A stretch of DNA of 64,000 nt from Sphingomonas sp. Mn802worker (GCF_000382485.1 NZ_AORY01000001.1:62001-126000); one strand, 5' to 3'. Positions 39,000 to 47,765 are shown, counted from the stretch's first letter. Notes: generated from the letters alone by a model not told the origin. Made by a program: numbers and translations.

Positions 39000-40275
39000 C
39001 GTTCAGTCGATCGAGCGTGCCGATCGGCAGCAGCAAAAACGCTGTACCGCGCGCGCTCATCCCGCCGGCGATTGCGCGTGCCTCGGCACCCGCTCCCCAG
39101 AAGGTATCGAACCGGTTGGCGCCCTTGATCGCGCCGCCGGTATCCTGCGCGACCCAGATGCCGTTCGCGTCGACGCGGTCCATCGACAGCAGCACCGGCG
39201 CGCCAAGCGGGATGAACTTGGGATCGGCCGCGACCGTCGTGCCGCCTGCGACCGGCAGGCCAAGCGCGCCGACCGGCGGCCCGTCGAGGACGCGGAAGAA
39301 AACGAAGCTCTTGTTCTCGCGCATGATCGCGCGGCCTTCAACCGGATGATCGTGGAGCCATTGCACCACGCCCTGCATCGACGCCTGATTCGGCCCGATG
39401 AGCCCGCGCGACCGCATCAGCGCGCCGATGCCGGTATAATCGCGACCGTTCTGCGTGTCGTACCCGATCCGCAGCAACGACCCGTCCGCCATGCGGACAT
39501 TGCCCGAACCCTGCACCTGCAGGAAGAAGAACTCGACCGGATCGATCGCATAGCCCAGCACACGCGCGCGGCCGACCAATGCGCCCTCCTCGATCGCGGT
39601 ACGATCATAATAAGGCACGAAGGTCGTGCCATCGACGCGCCCGCGGATCTTCTTGCCAGCCAGATCGGCCGAAAAGGCTCCCAGATCGACATCGATCAGG
39701 TCGTTCGGCCGCGCGTAGATCGGCGCGTAGCCGGGACGCTCCTCGCGCGACCCACGTATCTCGGGAATGTAATAGCCCGTCGCATAGGCACGCCCGTCGC
39801 CGACCTGCACCGGCTCGAAATAGCGACGGAAAAAGTCGGGTGCCTGCGCCGCCGGCGTCGTCGTCGCGGCAGCACAGGCCGTCTGCCAGTCCGCCGGAGC
39901 GGTCAGACCCGACTGGTCGGGGCGACGCATCAGGCTCGGGCACGACGTACGGAACGCCTGCAACGCCGCCGCCGCATTGTCCGCCACCAGCGGCAACATG
40001 CTCCAGTCGGCACCGCGCACCGTGCCCGCCTGGACTGCGCTAGGTGCGCCGGGCACCGCGACCGCAGGAACCGGCGCGATCGGGGTGGACGCGACCGGCT
40101 GACGCGGACCCGGCTCGTCATAGCCGGGCGCGGGATCGTCGATCCGAGGTCGGCCATGCCCCATCGTCGTCGGCGGCGGTGCACCAATCCCGCGTTCGGG
40201 TGAAGAAACCCCACCGACGCACGCCGATAACGCCAGCGCGCCGGCCAGCGTGGCTACCCCCCGGCGGTATCTCAC
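38956..40275 (-). CDS. mltA: Membrane-bound lytic murein transglycosylase A
   Basis: Cleaves peptidoglycan glycan strands with formation of 1,6-anhydromuramic acid. The 439-residue protein appears to be a lipoprotein: starting at GTG 40275 it begins with a basic, then hydrophobic segment ending in the lipobox LSAC (Cys19). A proline-rich linker follows, then the MltA domain (FEPVQVGDGRAYATGYYIPE, FFLQVQGSGNVRMADG) and the 3D domain (WVAQDTGGAIKGANRFDTFWG), which carries the catalytic aspartate region. The start overlaps the Tim44-like stop (GTGA). An upstream ATG at 40341 was rejected because it lies inside that gene and would bury the lipobox. Confidence 0.93.
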   Translation of the reverse strand: MRYRRGVATLAGALALSACVGGVSSPERGIGAPPPTTMGHGRPRIDDPAPGYDEPGPRQPVASTPIAPVPAVAVPGAPSAVQAGTVRGADWSMLPLVADNAAAALQAFRTSCPSLMRRPDQSGLTAPADWQTACAAATTTPAAQAPDFFRRYFEPVQVGDGRAYATGYYIPEIRGSREERPGYAPIYARPNDLIDVDLGAFSADLAGKKIRGRVDGTTFVPYYDRTAIEEGALVGRARVLGYAIDPVEFFFLQVQGSGNVRMADGSLLRIGYDTQNGRDYTGIGALMRSRGLIGPNQASMQGVVQWLHDHPVEGRAIMRENKSFVFFRVLDGPPVGALGLPVAGGTTVAADPKFIPLGAPVLLSMDRVDANGIWVAQDTGGAIKGANRFDTFWGAGAEARAIAGGMSARGTAFLLLPIGTLDRLNGGDRGAAVEATPRP

Positions 40276-40916
40276 GCCTCGTCGGTGTCCGCAAGCATCC
40301 AGTTCGGATCGGCGCTCTTCAGCGTGCGGGTGAAGGTCCATACATCGTTCGTCTGCACCGCGTCGCTGAGCGAGCCGGCGACGACGTTGCCGTCGGTGTC
40401 ACGCGTCACCGCCGCGATGTCCGCGTCGAACCGGACCGCGACCTGCGCCTGGCGACCCTCCAGTGACGCAGACACGATCGTCGCGCGCTCGATCGTCACC
40501 AGCCGATTGTCGAGCACGTGACCAGCATCGCGCCGCGCCTCGATCGCTTCGACGAACGCCTGACGCACATCGGGCACGACCAATTCGCTCAGCGCCTGCT
40601 CGTCGCCGCGCCAGAATGCTTCCAGGATCATCCGATAGGCCGATTGCGCACCGTCGACGAACCGCGTGACGTCGAAGCTCTGTTCGGCCGCAGCAATCGC
40701 GCGCAACCCGCTCTCGGCGCCGCTGTCGAACGGACGCACCGTCGCGCCGCGCACGTCGGGCACGTTCTCGACCGTCCGCACAGGCGTTGCGACAGCGATA
40801 CGCTCCTCCGCTGCGCGCGGGAGCGATTGCTCATGCCCGCCGCGCTTGCCGAGCACCGAGTATAAGCGAAGCGCCAGGAACGCGGCGACCATCGCTAGCA
40901 GGACAACGTAGAACAC
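40272..40916 (-). CDS. Tim44/TimA-domain membrane protein
   Basis: A 214-residue protein with one N-terminal membrane helix (FYVVLLAMVAAFLALRLYSVLGKR) and a C-terminal Tim44-like domain (about 85-212: FVDGAQSAYRMILEAFWRGDEQAL, VWTFTRTLKSADPNWMLADT). Bacterial TimA proteins resemble mitochondrial Tim44 but lack its import role; their function is unresolved. GTG 40916 is preferred because GGAGG lies four bases upstream; GTG 40940 is an in-frame alternative. It is divergent from secB, a neighbourhood conserved in alphaproteobacteria, and coupled to mltA. Confidence 0.87.
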   Translation of the reverse strand: MFYVVLLAMVAAFLALRLYSVLGKRGGHEQSLPRAAEERIAVATPVRTVENVPDVRGATVRPFDSGAESGLRAIAAAEQSFDVTRFVDGAQSAYRMILEAFWRGDEQALSELVVPDVRQAFVEAIEARRDAGHVLDNRLVTIERATIVSASLEGRQAQVAVRFDADIAAVTRDTDGNVVAGSLSDAVQTNDVWTFTRTLKSADPNWMLADTDEA

Positions 40917-41060
40917 CGGGCCTCCGATCAGCAGACGCACAACATAGTCGCGACCTGTCGGAACATCAAATCATCGAGCGTGCACGTTGTATCCCTCTGA
41001 CCGCGCTGCTAGGCGCGCGGCACTTGGCGCGTGAGCGCCCCGGTTACGAGGAACAGGATC

Positions 41061-41570
41061 ATGGACGAGCAAGACAACGGCGCCGCACAAGGCAACCCGT
41101 TCGCGAACGGCGCCGACGAAGCGCCCGCCGCCGGCCTCATCTCGCAATATGTCAAGGATCTGTCGTTCGAGAACCCGAATGCGCCCGCGATCTACCAGAA
41201 CGAGACCGCACCCGAGATCAACGTCCAGTTCGACATTGGCGCCAACCAGGTCGGTGAGGAAGTGCACGAGGTCGTGCTGAAGATCGAGGTCAAGGCCACC
41301 TCGAACGGGCAGACCGCGTTCATCACGGAACTGAGCTACGCCGGCCTGTTCGGGCTCCGCAACATTCCCGCCGAGCACGTCCAGCCGTTTCTATTAGGCG
41401 AAGGGCCGCGTCTGCTGTTCCCGTTCGCGCGCCGGGTCGTGTCCGACGCCATTCGTGACGGCGGTTTCCCGCCGCTGGTGCTCGAGCCCATCGACTTCAA
41501 CGCGCTGTTCCTCCAGCAGGCGCAGCAGCAGGGCATCCAGTTCGGCGACGGTCAGGTCGGCCACGCCTGA
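41061..41570 (+). CDS. secB: Protein-export chaperone SecB
   Basis: Tetrameric cytoplasmic chaperone that keeps precursors unfolded and hands them to SecA. The 169-residue protein has the conserved LISQYVKDLSFENPNAP, FDIGANQVGEEVHEVVL and FPFARRVVSDAIRDGGFPPL segments and an acidic flexible N-terminus. ATG 41061 follows AGGAACAGGA; an in-frame GTG at 41031 is less likely. It is divergent from the Tim44-like gene and murJ follows in the same direction after 28 bp. Confidence 0.97.
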   Translation: MDEQDNGAAQGNPFANGADEAPAAGLISQYVKDLSFENPNAPAIYQNETAPEINVQFDIGANQVGEEVHEVVLKIEVKATSNGQTAFITELSYAGLFGLRNIPAEHVQPFLLGEGPRLLFPFARRVVSDAIRDGGFPPLVLEPIDFNALFLQQAQQQGIQFGDGQVGHA

Positions 41571-41598
41571 CCTTCGACGCGCGGGAGCGAGGTAAGCG

Positions 41599-43188
41599 AT
41601 GAACCTGGCCCGCGCGCTCGGCTCGGTCGGCGGGTTGACGCTCGCCAGCCGTGTGCTGGCGCTCGTGCGCGACACGTTGCAGGCGACCTATGTCGGGGCG
41701 AGCTTCGCCTCCGACGCCTTTTTCGTCGCGTTCCGCCTGCCCAACATGTTCCGCGCCCTGTTCGCGGAGGGCGCCTTCTCCGCCGCGTTCATCCCGCTGT
41801 TCAATCGCAAGGTGGCAGACGGCGGCGGAACGGCGGCGGGGGTCGACTTCGCCGAGCGTGCGCTGGCATTGCTCTTCCCCGTACTGGTCGCATTCACTGC
41901 GATCATGCTGATCGCTGCCTACCCGATCACCTGGGGTCTGTCGGGCGGGTTCGAGCGGCAGCATCCAAGTCCGGCGCAATTTGCGTTTGCGGTTACGCTC
42001 TCGCGCTTCACCATCCCTTATCTGATGCTGATCTCGCTGGTGTCGCTGCTCGGCGGCATCCTGAATTCGCTCAACAAATTCTGGGTCAACGCCGCCGCGC
42101 CGATCCTCCTCAACGTCGCGATGATCGCGGGGCTGCTGTTCTTTCACGGTGCCAGCCCGTACGAGACTGCCCGCGCGCAGGCGATATCGGTGACGGCGGG
42201 CGGCGCGTTGCAGCTTTTATGGCTGATGTGGGCGTGCCGGCGCGCGGGCGTCTCGCTACGGCTGCGCTTTCCGAAGCTCGATGACGACGTGAAGCAGTTG
42301 ATGAAGCTGATCGTGCCCGCAGCGGCCGGCGCGGGCGCGGCGCAGATCAACCTCGCGATATCGACCGCGCTCGCGGGCGGGCTGCTGTCGGCGGGATCGA
42401 TCTCGGCGATCTATTATGCCGACCGGCTCAACCAGCTGCCGCTCGGCATGATCGGCATCGGACTCGGCACCATCCTCCTCCCCGTCGTCTCGCGTCTGCT
42501 TAGCGAAGGCCGCGAGGCGGAAGCGATGGAGACGCAGAATCGCGGCCTCGAACTCGCACTCTTCCTCACCCTCCCCGCTACCGCCGCCTTCGTCTTCGCC
42601 GCCGAACCGATCGTGCGCGGGCTGTTCCAGCACGGCGCGTTCGATGCCGCCGACACGACCCGCGCGGCGCTCGCGCTATCGGCCTTCTCGATCGGCCTTC
42701 CCAGCTACGTGCTGGTCAAGGTGTTGACGCCAGGCTTCTACGCGCGGGCGGATACCAAGACACCGGTGCGGCTGGCGCTGTGGTCGGTCGGCATCAATCT
42801 CGTCGGCAACCTGATCCTGATCCCTGTGCTAGGCCGCTACGACATCGGGCAGGTCGGTCCACCGCTCGCGACCGCGATCGCGTCGACCGTCAACGTCACC
42901 TCGCTCTACGTCACGCTGGCGCGGCGCGGTCACTTCACGCTCGACGCGCAGGTCCGGCGCAAGGCGCCGCGCCTCGCGATCGCCGCCGCGCTGATGGGCG
43001 CGACCTTGCTGCTGGTCGCGCCGCGGATCGACCCTTATCTGACCGGCAGCCTGCTGACCCGCGGCCTCGCGCTGGCAATGCTGGTCGGCGCGGGCGTGCT
43101 TGTCTACGCACTCGCCTGTTTCGCGACCGGCGCGTTCCGCGTTGCTGATCTTAAGTCCCTTCTTCGCCGCAGAGCCTCTTCACGATGA
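41599..43188 (+). CDS. murJ: Lipid II flippase MurJ
   Basis: Moves lipid II across the inner membrane for peptidoglycan synthesis. The 529-residue protein is of the MOP superfamily with about 14 membrane helices. Family patterns include SRVLALVRDTLQATYVGAS, AFRLPNMFRALFAEGAFS (with conserved charged residues facing the cavity), FIPLFNRKVA and IYYADRLNQLPLGMIGIGLG. ATG 41599 has GAGG six bases upstream. The stop overlaps trpS (ATGA). Confidence 0.96.
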   Translation: MNLARALGSVGGLTLASRVLALVRDTLQATYVGASFASDAFFVAFRLPNMFRALFAEGAFSAAFIPLFNRKVADGGGTAAGVDFAERALALLFPVLVAFTAIMLIAAYPITWGLSGGFERQHPSPAQFAFAVTLSRFTIPYLMLISLVSLLGGILNSLNKFWVNAAAPILLNVAMIAGLLFFHGASPYETARAQAISVTAGGALQLLWLMWACRRAGVSLRLRFPKLDDDVKQLMKLIVPAAAGAGAAQINLAISTALAGGLLSAGSISAIYYADRLNQLPLGMIGIGLGTILLPVVSRLLSEGREAEAMETQNRGLELALFLTLPATAAFVFAAEPIVRGLFQHGAFDAADTTRAALALSAFSIGLPSYVLVKVLTPGFYARADTKTPVRLALWSVGINLVGNLILIPVLGRYDIGQVGPPLATAIASTVNVTSLYVTLARRGHFTLDAQVRRKAPRLAIAAALMGATLLLVAPRIDPYLTGSLLTRGLALAMLVGAGVLVYALACFATGAFRVADLKSLLRRRASSR

Positions 43189-44201
43189 CGAATATGCGCG
43201 TTGTTTCCGGCATCAAGCCGACCGGGAACCTCCATCTCGGCAATTACCTCGGCGCGGTAAAGCAGTGGGTGGCGATGCAGGATCAGATCCAGTCGCAGGG
43301 CGGCGAGACGATGTACTTCATCGCCGACCTGCACGGCCTGACCGAGTGGATCCCACCGGCCGAACTGCGCGCCAACACGATCGAGATGACCGCGACGCTG
43401 GTCGCCGCCGGGATCGATCCCGAACGTTCGATCCTGTTCAACCAGACGCGTGTGCCGCAGCACAGCGAATTGTCGTGGCTGCTCAACAACGTCGCACGCG
43501 TCGGCTGGCTCAACCGCATGACGCAGTTCAAGGACAAGGCGGGCAAGAACCGTGAGGGCGCGAGCGTCGGGCTGTACGACTACCCCGTGCTGATGGCGGC
43601 CGACGTGCTGCTCTACAACGCGACGCACGTGCCGGTGGGCGAGGATCAGAAGCAGCACCTCGAACTCGCCCGCGACATCGCGACGAAGTTCAACGCTGAT
43701 TACGAAACCGAGCTATTCACCCTGCCCGCGCCGCTGGTGAGCCAGGCGGCGCCCCGGATCATGAGCCTGCGCGATGCGGGCGCGAAGATGTCGAAGTCGA
43801 ATCCGTCGGAGCAATCGGTGGTCAAGCTGATCGACACGGACGAGGTGATCGCGGACAAGTTCCGGCGGGCGAAGACCGACCCCGATCTGCTGCCCGAAAC
43901 CTGGGAAGAGCTCGAGGGCCGTGCCGAGGCACGCAACCTCGTCACCATCTTCGCCGCGCTGGCGGATCGCACCACCGCCGACGTCGTCGCGGAATATGCC
44001 GGCAAGGGGTTCGGCCAGTTCAAACCCGCACTCGCCGATCTGGCGGTCGCGACGCTCGGCCCGATCCGCGACGAGATGACCCGGTTGCTCGCCGATCCCG
44101 GCGCGATCGACGCGATCCTCGAACGCGGTGCCGATCGCGCCCGTGACCTTGCCGCGCCGCAGCTTCGTGCCGCGCAACAAGCGATGGGGCTGCTCGCCTG
44201 A
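43185..44201 (+). CDS. trpS: Tryptophanyl-tRNA synthetase
   Basis: Class I synthetase that charges tRNA-Trp. The 338-residue protein has the HIGH-type motif PTGNLHLGNYLGAV, the tryptophan-site segment YFIADLHGLTEW, PVGEDQKQHLELARDIA and the KMSKS loop AKMSKSNPSEQS. Length matches bacterial TrpRS. The ATG overlaps the murJ stop (ATGA), suggesting a secB-murJ-trpS transcription unit. Confidence 0.98.
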   Translation: MTNMRVVSGIKPTGNLHLGNYLGAVKQWVAMQDQIQSQGGETMYFIADLHGLTEWIPPAELRANTIEMTATLVAAGIDPERSILFNQTRVPQHSELSWLLNNVARVGWLNRMTQFKDKAGKNREGASVGLYDYPVLMAADVLLYNATHVPVGEDQKQHLELARDIATKFNADYETELFTLPAPLVSQAAPRIMSLRDAGAKMSKSNPSEQSVVKLIDTDEVIADKFRRAKTDPDLLPETWEELEGRAEARNLVTIFAALADRTTADVVAEYAGKGFGQFKPALADLAVATLGPIRDEMTRLLADPGAIDAILERGADRARDLAAPQLRAAQQAMGLLA

Positions 44202-44273
44202 CGCTCCATGTGGCGTCCGACGCCGAATAGTGGCGGAAATTTCATCCCAGGCTTGGGCCGAAGCTGCATAGTC

Positions 44274-44302
44274 CTGCTAGGCCAATGACTTAGCAGATTG
44301 GC
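44274..44302. repeat. Two interleaved perfect inverted repeats
   Basis: CTGCTA (44274-44279) pairs with TAGCAG (44291-44296), and GCCAAT (44281-44286) pairs with ATTGGC (44297-44302), so the two dyads interlock within 29 bp. The site lies between trpS and the PspC gene, about 60 bp before the latter's start. It could be an operator or two mutually exclusive RNA hairpins. Function is unknown. Confidence 0.5.
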
Positions 44303-44361
44303 ACGATCGCTGCTGTGTCACTCGGTATCAGGGCTCCGGCCCTTCTTACGGAGTGTCCGCC

Positions 44362-44658
44362 ATGACCGAGCAGCAGCAGATCAGCAAACCCGCGCGCAAC
44401 AGCATCTTCGGGGTGTGCGCGGCGATCGCCGGCGACTTCGGCATCGACCCGTTGTGGCTGCGCCTGTCGATCGGTGCCGCCTTGATGTGGAACCTCGAAG
44501 TCGCGCTGATCGCCTATGCGACGCTCGCCGCGATCGTCCTCCTCAGTCGCCTCGCCTCGCCCGATCGCAGCGCTCGGACTGAGCCCACGGCGAGGTCGGT
44601 TCCGATTCCCGTCGCGGACCAGGGGACCGACGCGGTCAACTACGCCCGAGCGGCGTGA
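44362..44658 (+). CDS. PspC-domain membrane protein
   Basis: A 98-residue protein whose first two thirds match the PspC domain (RNSIFGVCAAIAGDFGIDPLWLRL followed by a membrane span of about 25 residues rich in Leu and Ala). PspC-type proteins are associated with envelope-stress response; no other phage-shock genes are nearby, so the role is open. ATG 44362 has GGAG eight bases upstream; an in-frame GTG at 44353 is an alternative. It ends seven bases before the convergent dnaA. Confidence 0.85.
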   Translation: MTEQQQISKPARNSIFGVCAAIAGDFGIDPLWLRLSIGAALMWNLEVALIAYATLAAIVLLSRLASPDRSARTEPTARSVPIPVADQGTDAVNYARAA

Positions 44659-44664
44659 TCCGCC

Positions 44665-46113
44665 TTACGCTTCCAGTTGGTGGATCAGCGTCCGCACCGC
44701 ACCGTCGACGTCGCGGTCGGTGTCGCGCAGTTCCTCGATCCGGCGAACGGCGTGGATCACCGTGCTGTGATCACGCCCGCCGAACTTGCGGCCGATCTCG
44801 GGCAGCGAGCGCGTCGTCATCCGCTTGGCGAGGTACATCGCAATCTGGCGCGGCCGTGCCACCGCGCGCGCGCGGCGGGCGGAGAGCAGGTCGATCTGCT
44901 TGATCTCGAAATGCTCGGACACAAGTTTCTGGATCTCGTCGATCGTCACGCGACGTTGTGCTCCGCGCAACGTGTCGCCAAGGACGCTTTGCGCGAAGCC
45001 GAGATCGATGACCTCGCCCGTCAACGACGCATAGGCCACGACGCGGTTGAGCGCACCCTCGACTTCGCGGATCGACGAGGCGATCCGGCACGCGATCATA
45101 TCGACCACCTCCGCCGGCACGATCGCGTCGGGCAGCTCGATCAGGCGCTGCGCCAGCACCGCGCGGCGTAGCTCCAGTGTCGATCCCTTTACGTCCGCCA
45201 CCAGCCCCGCACTCATGCGGCCAAGGATGCGCGACTCGACGCCGTCGAGCGCTTGTGGCGCACGGTCGGCGGAGATCACCAGCCGCTTGCCCGCCGCCAT
45301 GATCTCGTTGATCGTGTGAAAGAATTCCTCCTGGGTCGCGTCCTTGCCCGCGATGAACTGCAGATCATCGATCAGCAGCAGGTCGCAGCCGCGCAGGCGC
45401 GACTTGAACGCGTGCGTGTCGCGGGCGCGCATCGCCGCGACGAAATCGAACATGAAGCGCTCGGCCGACATGCACAGCACGCGCGCGTCGGGTCGCGCCT
45501 CTAGAAAGGCGTGGCCGATCGCGTGCATCAGGTGCGACTTGCCCTGTCCAGTGCCGCCGTGGATGAACAACGGACTGAACCGCACCGGACCCGGCTCGGC
45601 GAGCGCGCGTGCGGCATTGAGCGCGACCCGGTTCGATGGATCGGCGACGAAGCGGTCGAAAGTGTAACGCGGATCAAGCTGCGGTCGCTCGATGTGAAGC
45701 GCCGGCTCAGCGCCGGGCCGCGGCGCGGGCACCGATGCAGGCGCCGCGAAATCGAGCAGCGGGGCGCCAGCCGTGACCTTTGCGGCCTCGGCACGCGCAG
45801 GGACGGCGATCGTCGCGACCTCTGGGACCGGTGAGACACGCCGCGTCTCGATTGCGACGCTGCGAACACGCGGCAGCAACGCGCGGAACTCGTGCACCAG
45901 CCGCTCGGCATAATGGTTGCGGACCCAGTCGGTCATGAACGCGGATGGCAGCGCCAACCGCACGTCCTCGCCATCGCACGGCTCCACCAGCGACATCGGG
46001 GCAAGCCATTGATCGAACAGGCGCGCGCCGGCGGACAGGCGCAGGTTGGCGCGGACGCGGGCCCAGGCCCGGCCCGTATCGCTCAACCCAACCTGATCAC
46101 CGCCATGCAGCAC
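44665..46113 (-). CDS. dnaA: Chromosomal replication initiator protein DnaA
   Basis: AAA+ ATPase that binds and opens the replication origin. The 482-residue protein has domain I (ARLFDQWLAPMSLV), a short linker, domain III with Walker A IHGGTGQGKSHLM, Walker B LLLIDDLQFIAGK and SRILGRMSAGL, and domain IV with the DNA-binding signature GGRDHSTVIHAVRRIE. GTG 46113 is chosen because TAGGAGA lies about eight bases upstream; ATG 46119 (spacing only two bases) and ATG 46164 are in-frame alternatives. It sits downstream of mutM and rpsT on the same strand but behind a strong terminator, so it needs its own promoter in the long gap upstream. Confidence 0.97.
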   Translation of the reverse strand: MLHGGDQVGLSDTGRAWARVRANLRLSAGARLFDQWLAPMSLVEPCDGEDVRLALPSAFMTDWVRNHYAERLVHEFRALLPRVRSVAIETRRVSPVPEVATIAVPARAEAAKVTAGAPLLDFAAPASVPAPRPGAEPALHIERPQLDPRYTFDRFVADPSNRVALNAARALAEPGPVRFSPLFIHGGTGQGKSHLMHAIGHAFLEARPDARVLCMSAERFMFDFVAAMRARDTHAFKSRLRGCDLLLIDDLQFIAGKDATQEEFFHTINEIMAAGKRLVISADRAPQALDGVESRILGRMSAGLVADVKGSTLELRRAVLAQRLIELPDAIVPAEVVDMIACRIASSIREVEGALNRVVAYASLTGEVIDLGFAQSVLGDTLRGAQRRVTIDEIQKLVSEHFEIKQIDLLSARRARAVARPRQIAMYLAKRMTTRSLPEIGRKFGGRDHSTVIHAVRRIEELRDTDRDVDGAVRTLIHQLEA

Positions 46114-46286
46114 GCACATCTCTCCTATGGCCGCAAACCGGGGTTTGCAGCACGCCGTCTTCAAAGGTCAGAACTGCCCACACGCGGTCCCCACCACGTC
46201 GGGTCGCCAAGCTGATCCGTCTGCCCCAACCGAGCGAACGCCGGCTTGGAGCGACACGATTAGGAACAAGGGCATGAGTCGATCAA

Positions 46287-46300
46287 GTCCGCGCGCGGAC
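46287..46300. repeat. Perfect 14-bp palindrome upstream of dnaA
   Basis: GTCCGCGCGCGGAC is self-complementary over all 14 bases and lies about 175 bp upstream of the dnaA start. It could be a dimeric repressor site, but alternating CG tracts also arise by chance in this GC-rich genome. Confidence 0.4.
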
Positions 46301-46506
46301 ACAAAAACGAAATAAAGCGGATTGACACGGAATTCGGCGCTGAAACGCGTCGGAAATCTTACAAGTCATTGTTTAAGCGAGACTTTGCATTAACGCCCGC
46401 CGTCGTCCCGATCACGAATCGCGGACTTTCCTAGCTTTCCCGAAACGCTGCAAACGCACGCTCATTCCGGTCACTTTATGTTCCCATGCCGATGCGATCG
46501 GGCATG

Positions 46507-46542
46507 AAAAAAGGCTCGTCGGATCACCTCCGACGAGCCTTT
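46507..46542 (-). terminator. Rho-independent terminator of rpsT
   Basis: A perfect 13-bp stem (46510-46522 with 46530-46542) around a 7-nt loop, ending on the minus strand in six T residues. It begins 20 bp after the rpsT stop and separates rpsT from dnaA. Confidence 0.93.
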
Positions 46543-46562
46543 AAGATCGCGTAAAGTGTGCG

Positions 46563-46826
46563 TCAGGCGAGCGCGGACAGACGCTTCGTCAGGCGCGAGA
46601 ACTTGCGCGACGCGGTGTTCTTATGGAGCACGCCCTTGGCCACGCCACGCGCCAGTTCCGGCTGCACCGCCGCGAGCGCCGTGGTCGCCGCTGCCTTGTC
46701 GCCGCTCGCGAGGGCCGCCTCGACCTTCTTCACGAAGGTGCGGATGCGGCTAACGCGGGCGCCGTTGACTTCGGCCCGACGCTCGTTGCGACGGATGCGC
46801 TTCTTGGCTTGCGGCGTGTTCGCCAT
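46563..46826 (-). CDS. rpsT: 30S ribosomal protein bS20
   Basis: An 87-residue basic protein of the small subunit that contacts the 16S rRNA body. It begins [17 protein letters not shown] and shows [19 protein letters not shown] and [19 protein letters not shown], the normal bS20 pattern. GAGGAAC precedes the ATG at 46826; upstream in-frame codons extend to 46919 but are unsupported. It lies 96 bp after mutM and is followed by a strong terminator. Confidence 0.98.
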   Translation of the reverse strand: MANTPQAKKRIRRNERRAEVNGARVSRIRTFVKKVEAALASGDKAAATTALAAVQPELARGVAKGVLHKNTASRKFSRLTKRLSALA

Positions 46827-46922
46827 GTAGTTCCTCTGATCTGCTGAAACGTTGACAAAGGGCACGGGAACGGCCCGCCACCCTCTTGAAGGTGCCGCGC
46901 ATAGCGCCGCACCGCACAAGCG

Positions 46923-47765
46923 TCAACTCTTGCGACGCGTTGCCCGCGGCCTGCCCTGCTGGCACTTGGGGCACCAGAAGGTCGATCGACCACCTTCCGC
47001 ATAACGCGCAACCGTGCCGCCGCACCCGCACGCCTCGCCGTCGCGGCCATAGACAGCGAACTGCTTCGAGAAATAGCCGAGTTCGCCGTCGGGCCGCGCG
47101 TAATCGCGCAGCGTCGATCCGCCCGCGAGGATCGCGGCATCGAGCACCATACGGATGGCATCAACCAACCGGACGAGATGCGTGACCCCGATGTCCCCCG
47201 CCGCGCAGTGCGGATCGATCCGCGCGTCGTACAGCGCTTCGCAGACGTAGATATTGCCCAGTCCCGCCACGACGCGCTGGTCGAGTAGCGCGAGCTTGAT
47301 CGACGTGCGTTTGCCCGTCAGCGCGGCGCGCAGGTAGTGCGCGTCGAACGTCGGATCGAGTGGCTCCGGTCCAAGTGGCTGGAACGCCGGAAACGCCGCC
47401 AGCGTGTCGGTCGCGACCAGATCGACCGATCCGAACCGCCGCGCATCGTTAAGCGCGAGCCGCCGCCCTGCTTCGGTCTCGATCACCAGATGGTCGTGCA
47501 GGTGCAACTTGCCCGGATCGACCCGCCAGCGCCCCGACATGCCGAGGTGAAAGACCATCGTGTCGCCGCGATCGGTCCCGATGAGCCCGTATTTGGCGCG
47601 GCGATCGAGCGAGACGACGCGCGCACCGGTCAATCGCTGGCGCAGATCGTCGGGAAAGGCGCGGCGCAGATTGGCCCGGCGCGCCTCTACCCTGGCGATC
47701 ACCTGGTCCTGCAGCACGGGACGCAGGCCGCGCACCGTGGTTTCGACTTCGGGAAGCTCTGGCAC
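46923..47765 (-). CDS. mutM: Formamidopyrimidine-DNA glycosylase (8-oxoguanine repair)
   Basis: Excises 8-oxoguanine and ring-opened purines and cuts the abasic site. The 280-residue protein begins PELPEVET after the initiator Met, with catalytic Pro and Glu at the N-terminus, and has RRAKYGL with the conserved lysine, VAGLGNIYVCEALYDARI (helix-two-turn-helix) and a C-terminal zinc finger. The finger is odd: the first cysteine pair reads CGC (one residue between) where the E. coli enzyme has two; the second pair is a normal CPKC, 16 residues later. It is divergent from ubiE across 120 bp. Confidence 0.96.
   Translation of the reverse strand: MPELPEVETTVRGLRPVLQDQVIARVEARRANLRRAFPDDLRQRLTGARVVSLDRRAKYGLIGTDRGDTMVFHLGMSGRWRVDPGKLHLHDHLVIETEAGRRLALNDARRFGSVDLVATDTLAAFPAFQPLGPEPLDPTFDAHYLRAALTGKRTSIKLALLDQRVVAGLGNIYVCEALYDARIDPHCAAGDIGVTHLVRLVDAIRMVLDAAILAGGSTLRDYARPDGELGYFSKQFAVYGRDGEACGCGGTVARYAEGGRSTFWCPKCQQGRPRATRRKS

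Larger units (their letters stand above)
46114..46562. other. Long intergenic region upstream of dnaA
   Basis: 449 bp without a gene between dnaA and rpsT. It holds the rpsT terminator, a perfect 14-bp palindrome, two GANTC sites (46276-46280 and 46416-46420) that would be targets for CcrM-type methylation if the host has that enzyme, and an AT-richer stretch about 46300-46400 likely to include the dnaA promoter. CATGCC (46486-46491) and GGCATG (46500-46505) form another dyad. I see no DnaA boxes near consensus, so nothing marks it as the origin. Confidence 0.6.

Noticed and set aside
44274..44302. Interleaved repeats as a folded RNA pseudoknot
   Set aside because: There is no linker between the third and fourth arms, so both stems cannot form together sterically; alternative hairpins or operator dyads are more reasonable.
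46114..46562. Possible replication origin next to dnaA
   Set aside because: No near-consensus DnaA boxes or AT-rich unwinding tract found by eye; alphaproteobacterial origins are commonly away from dnaA.
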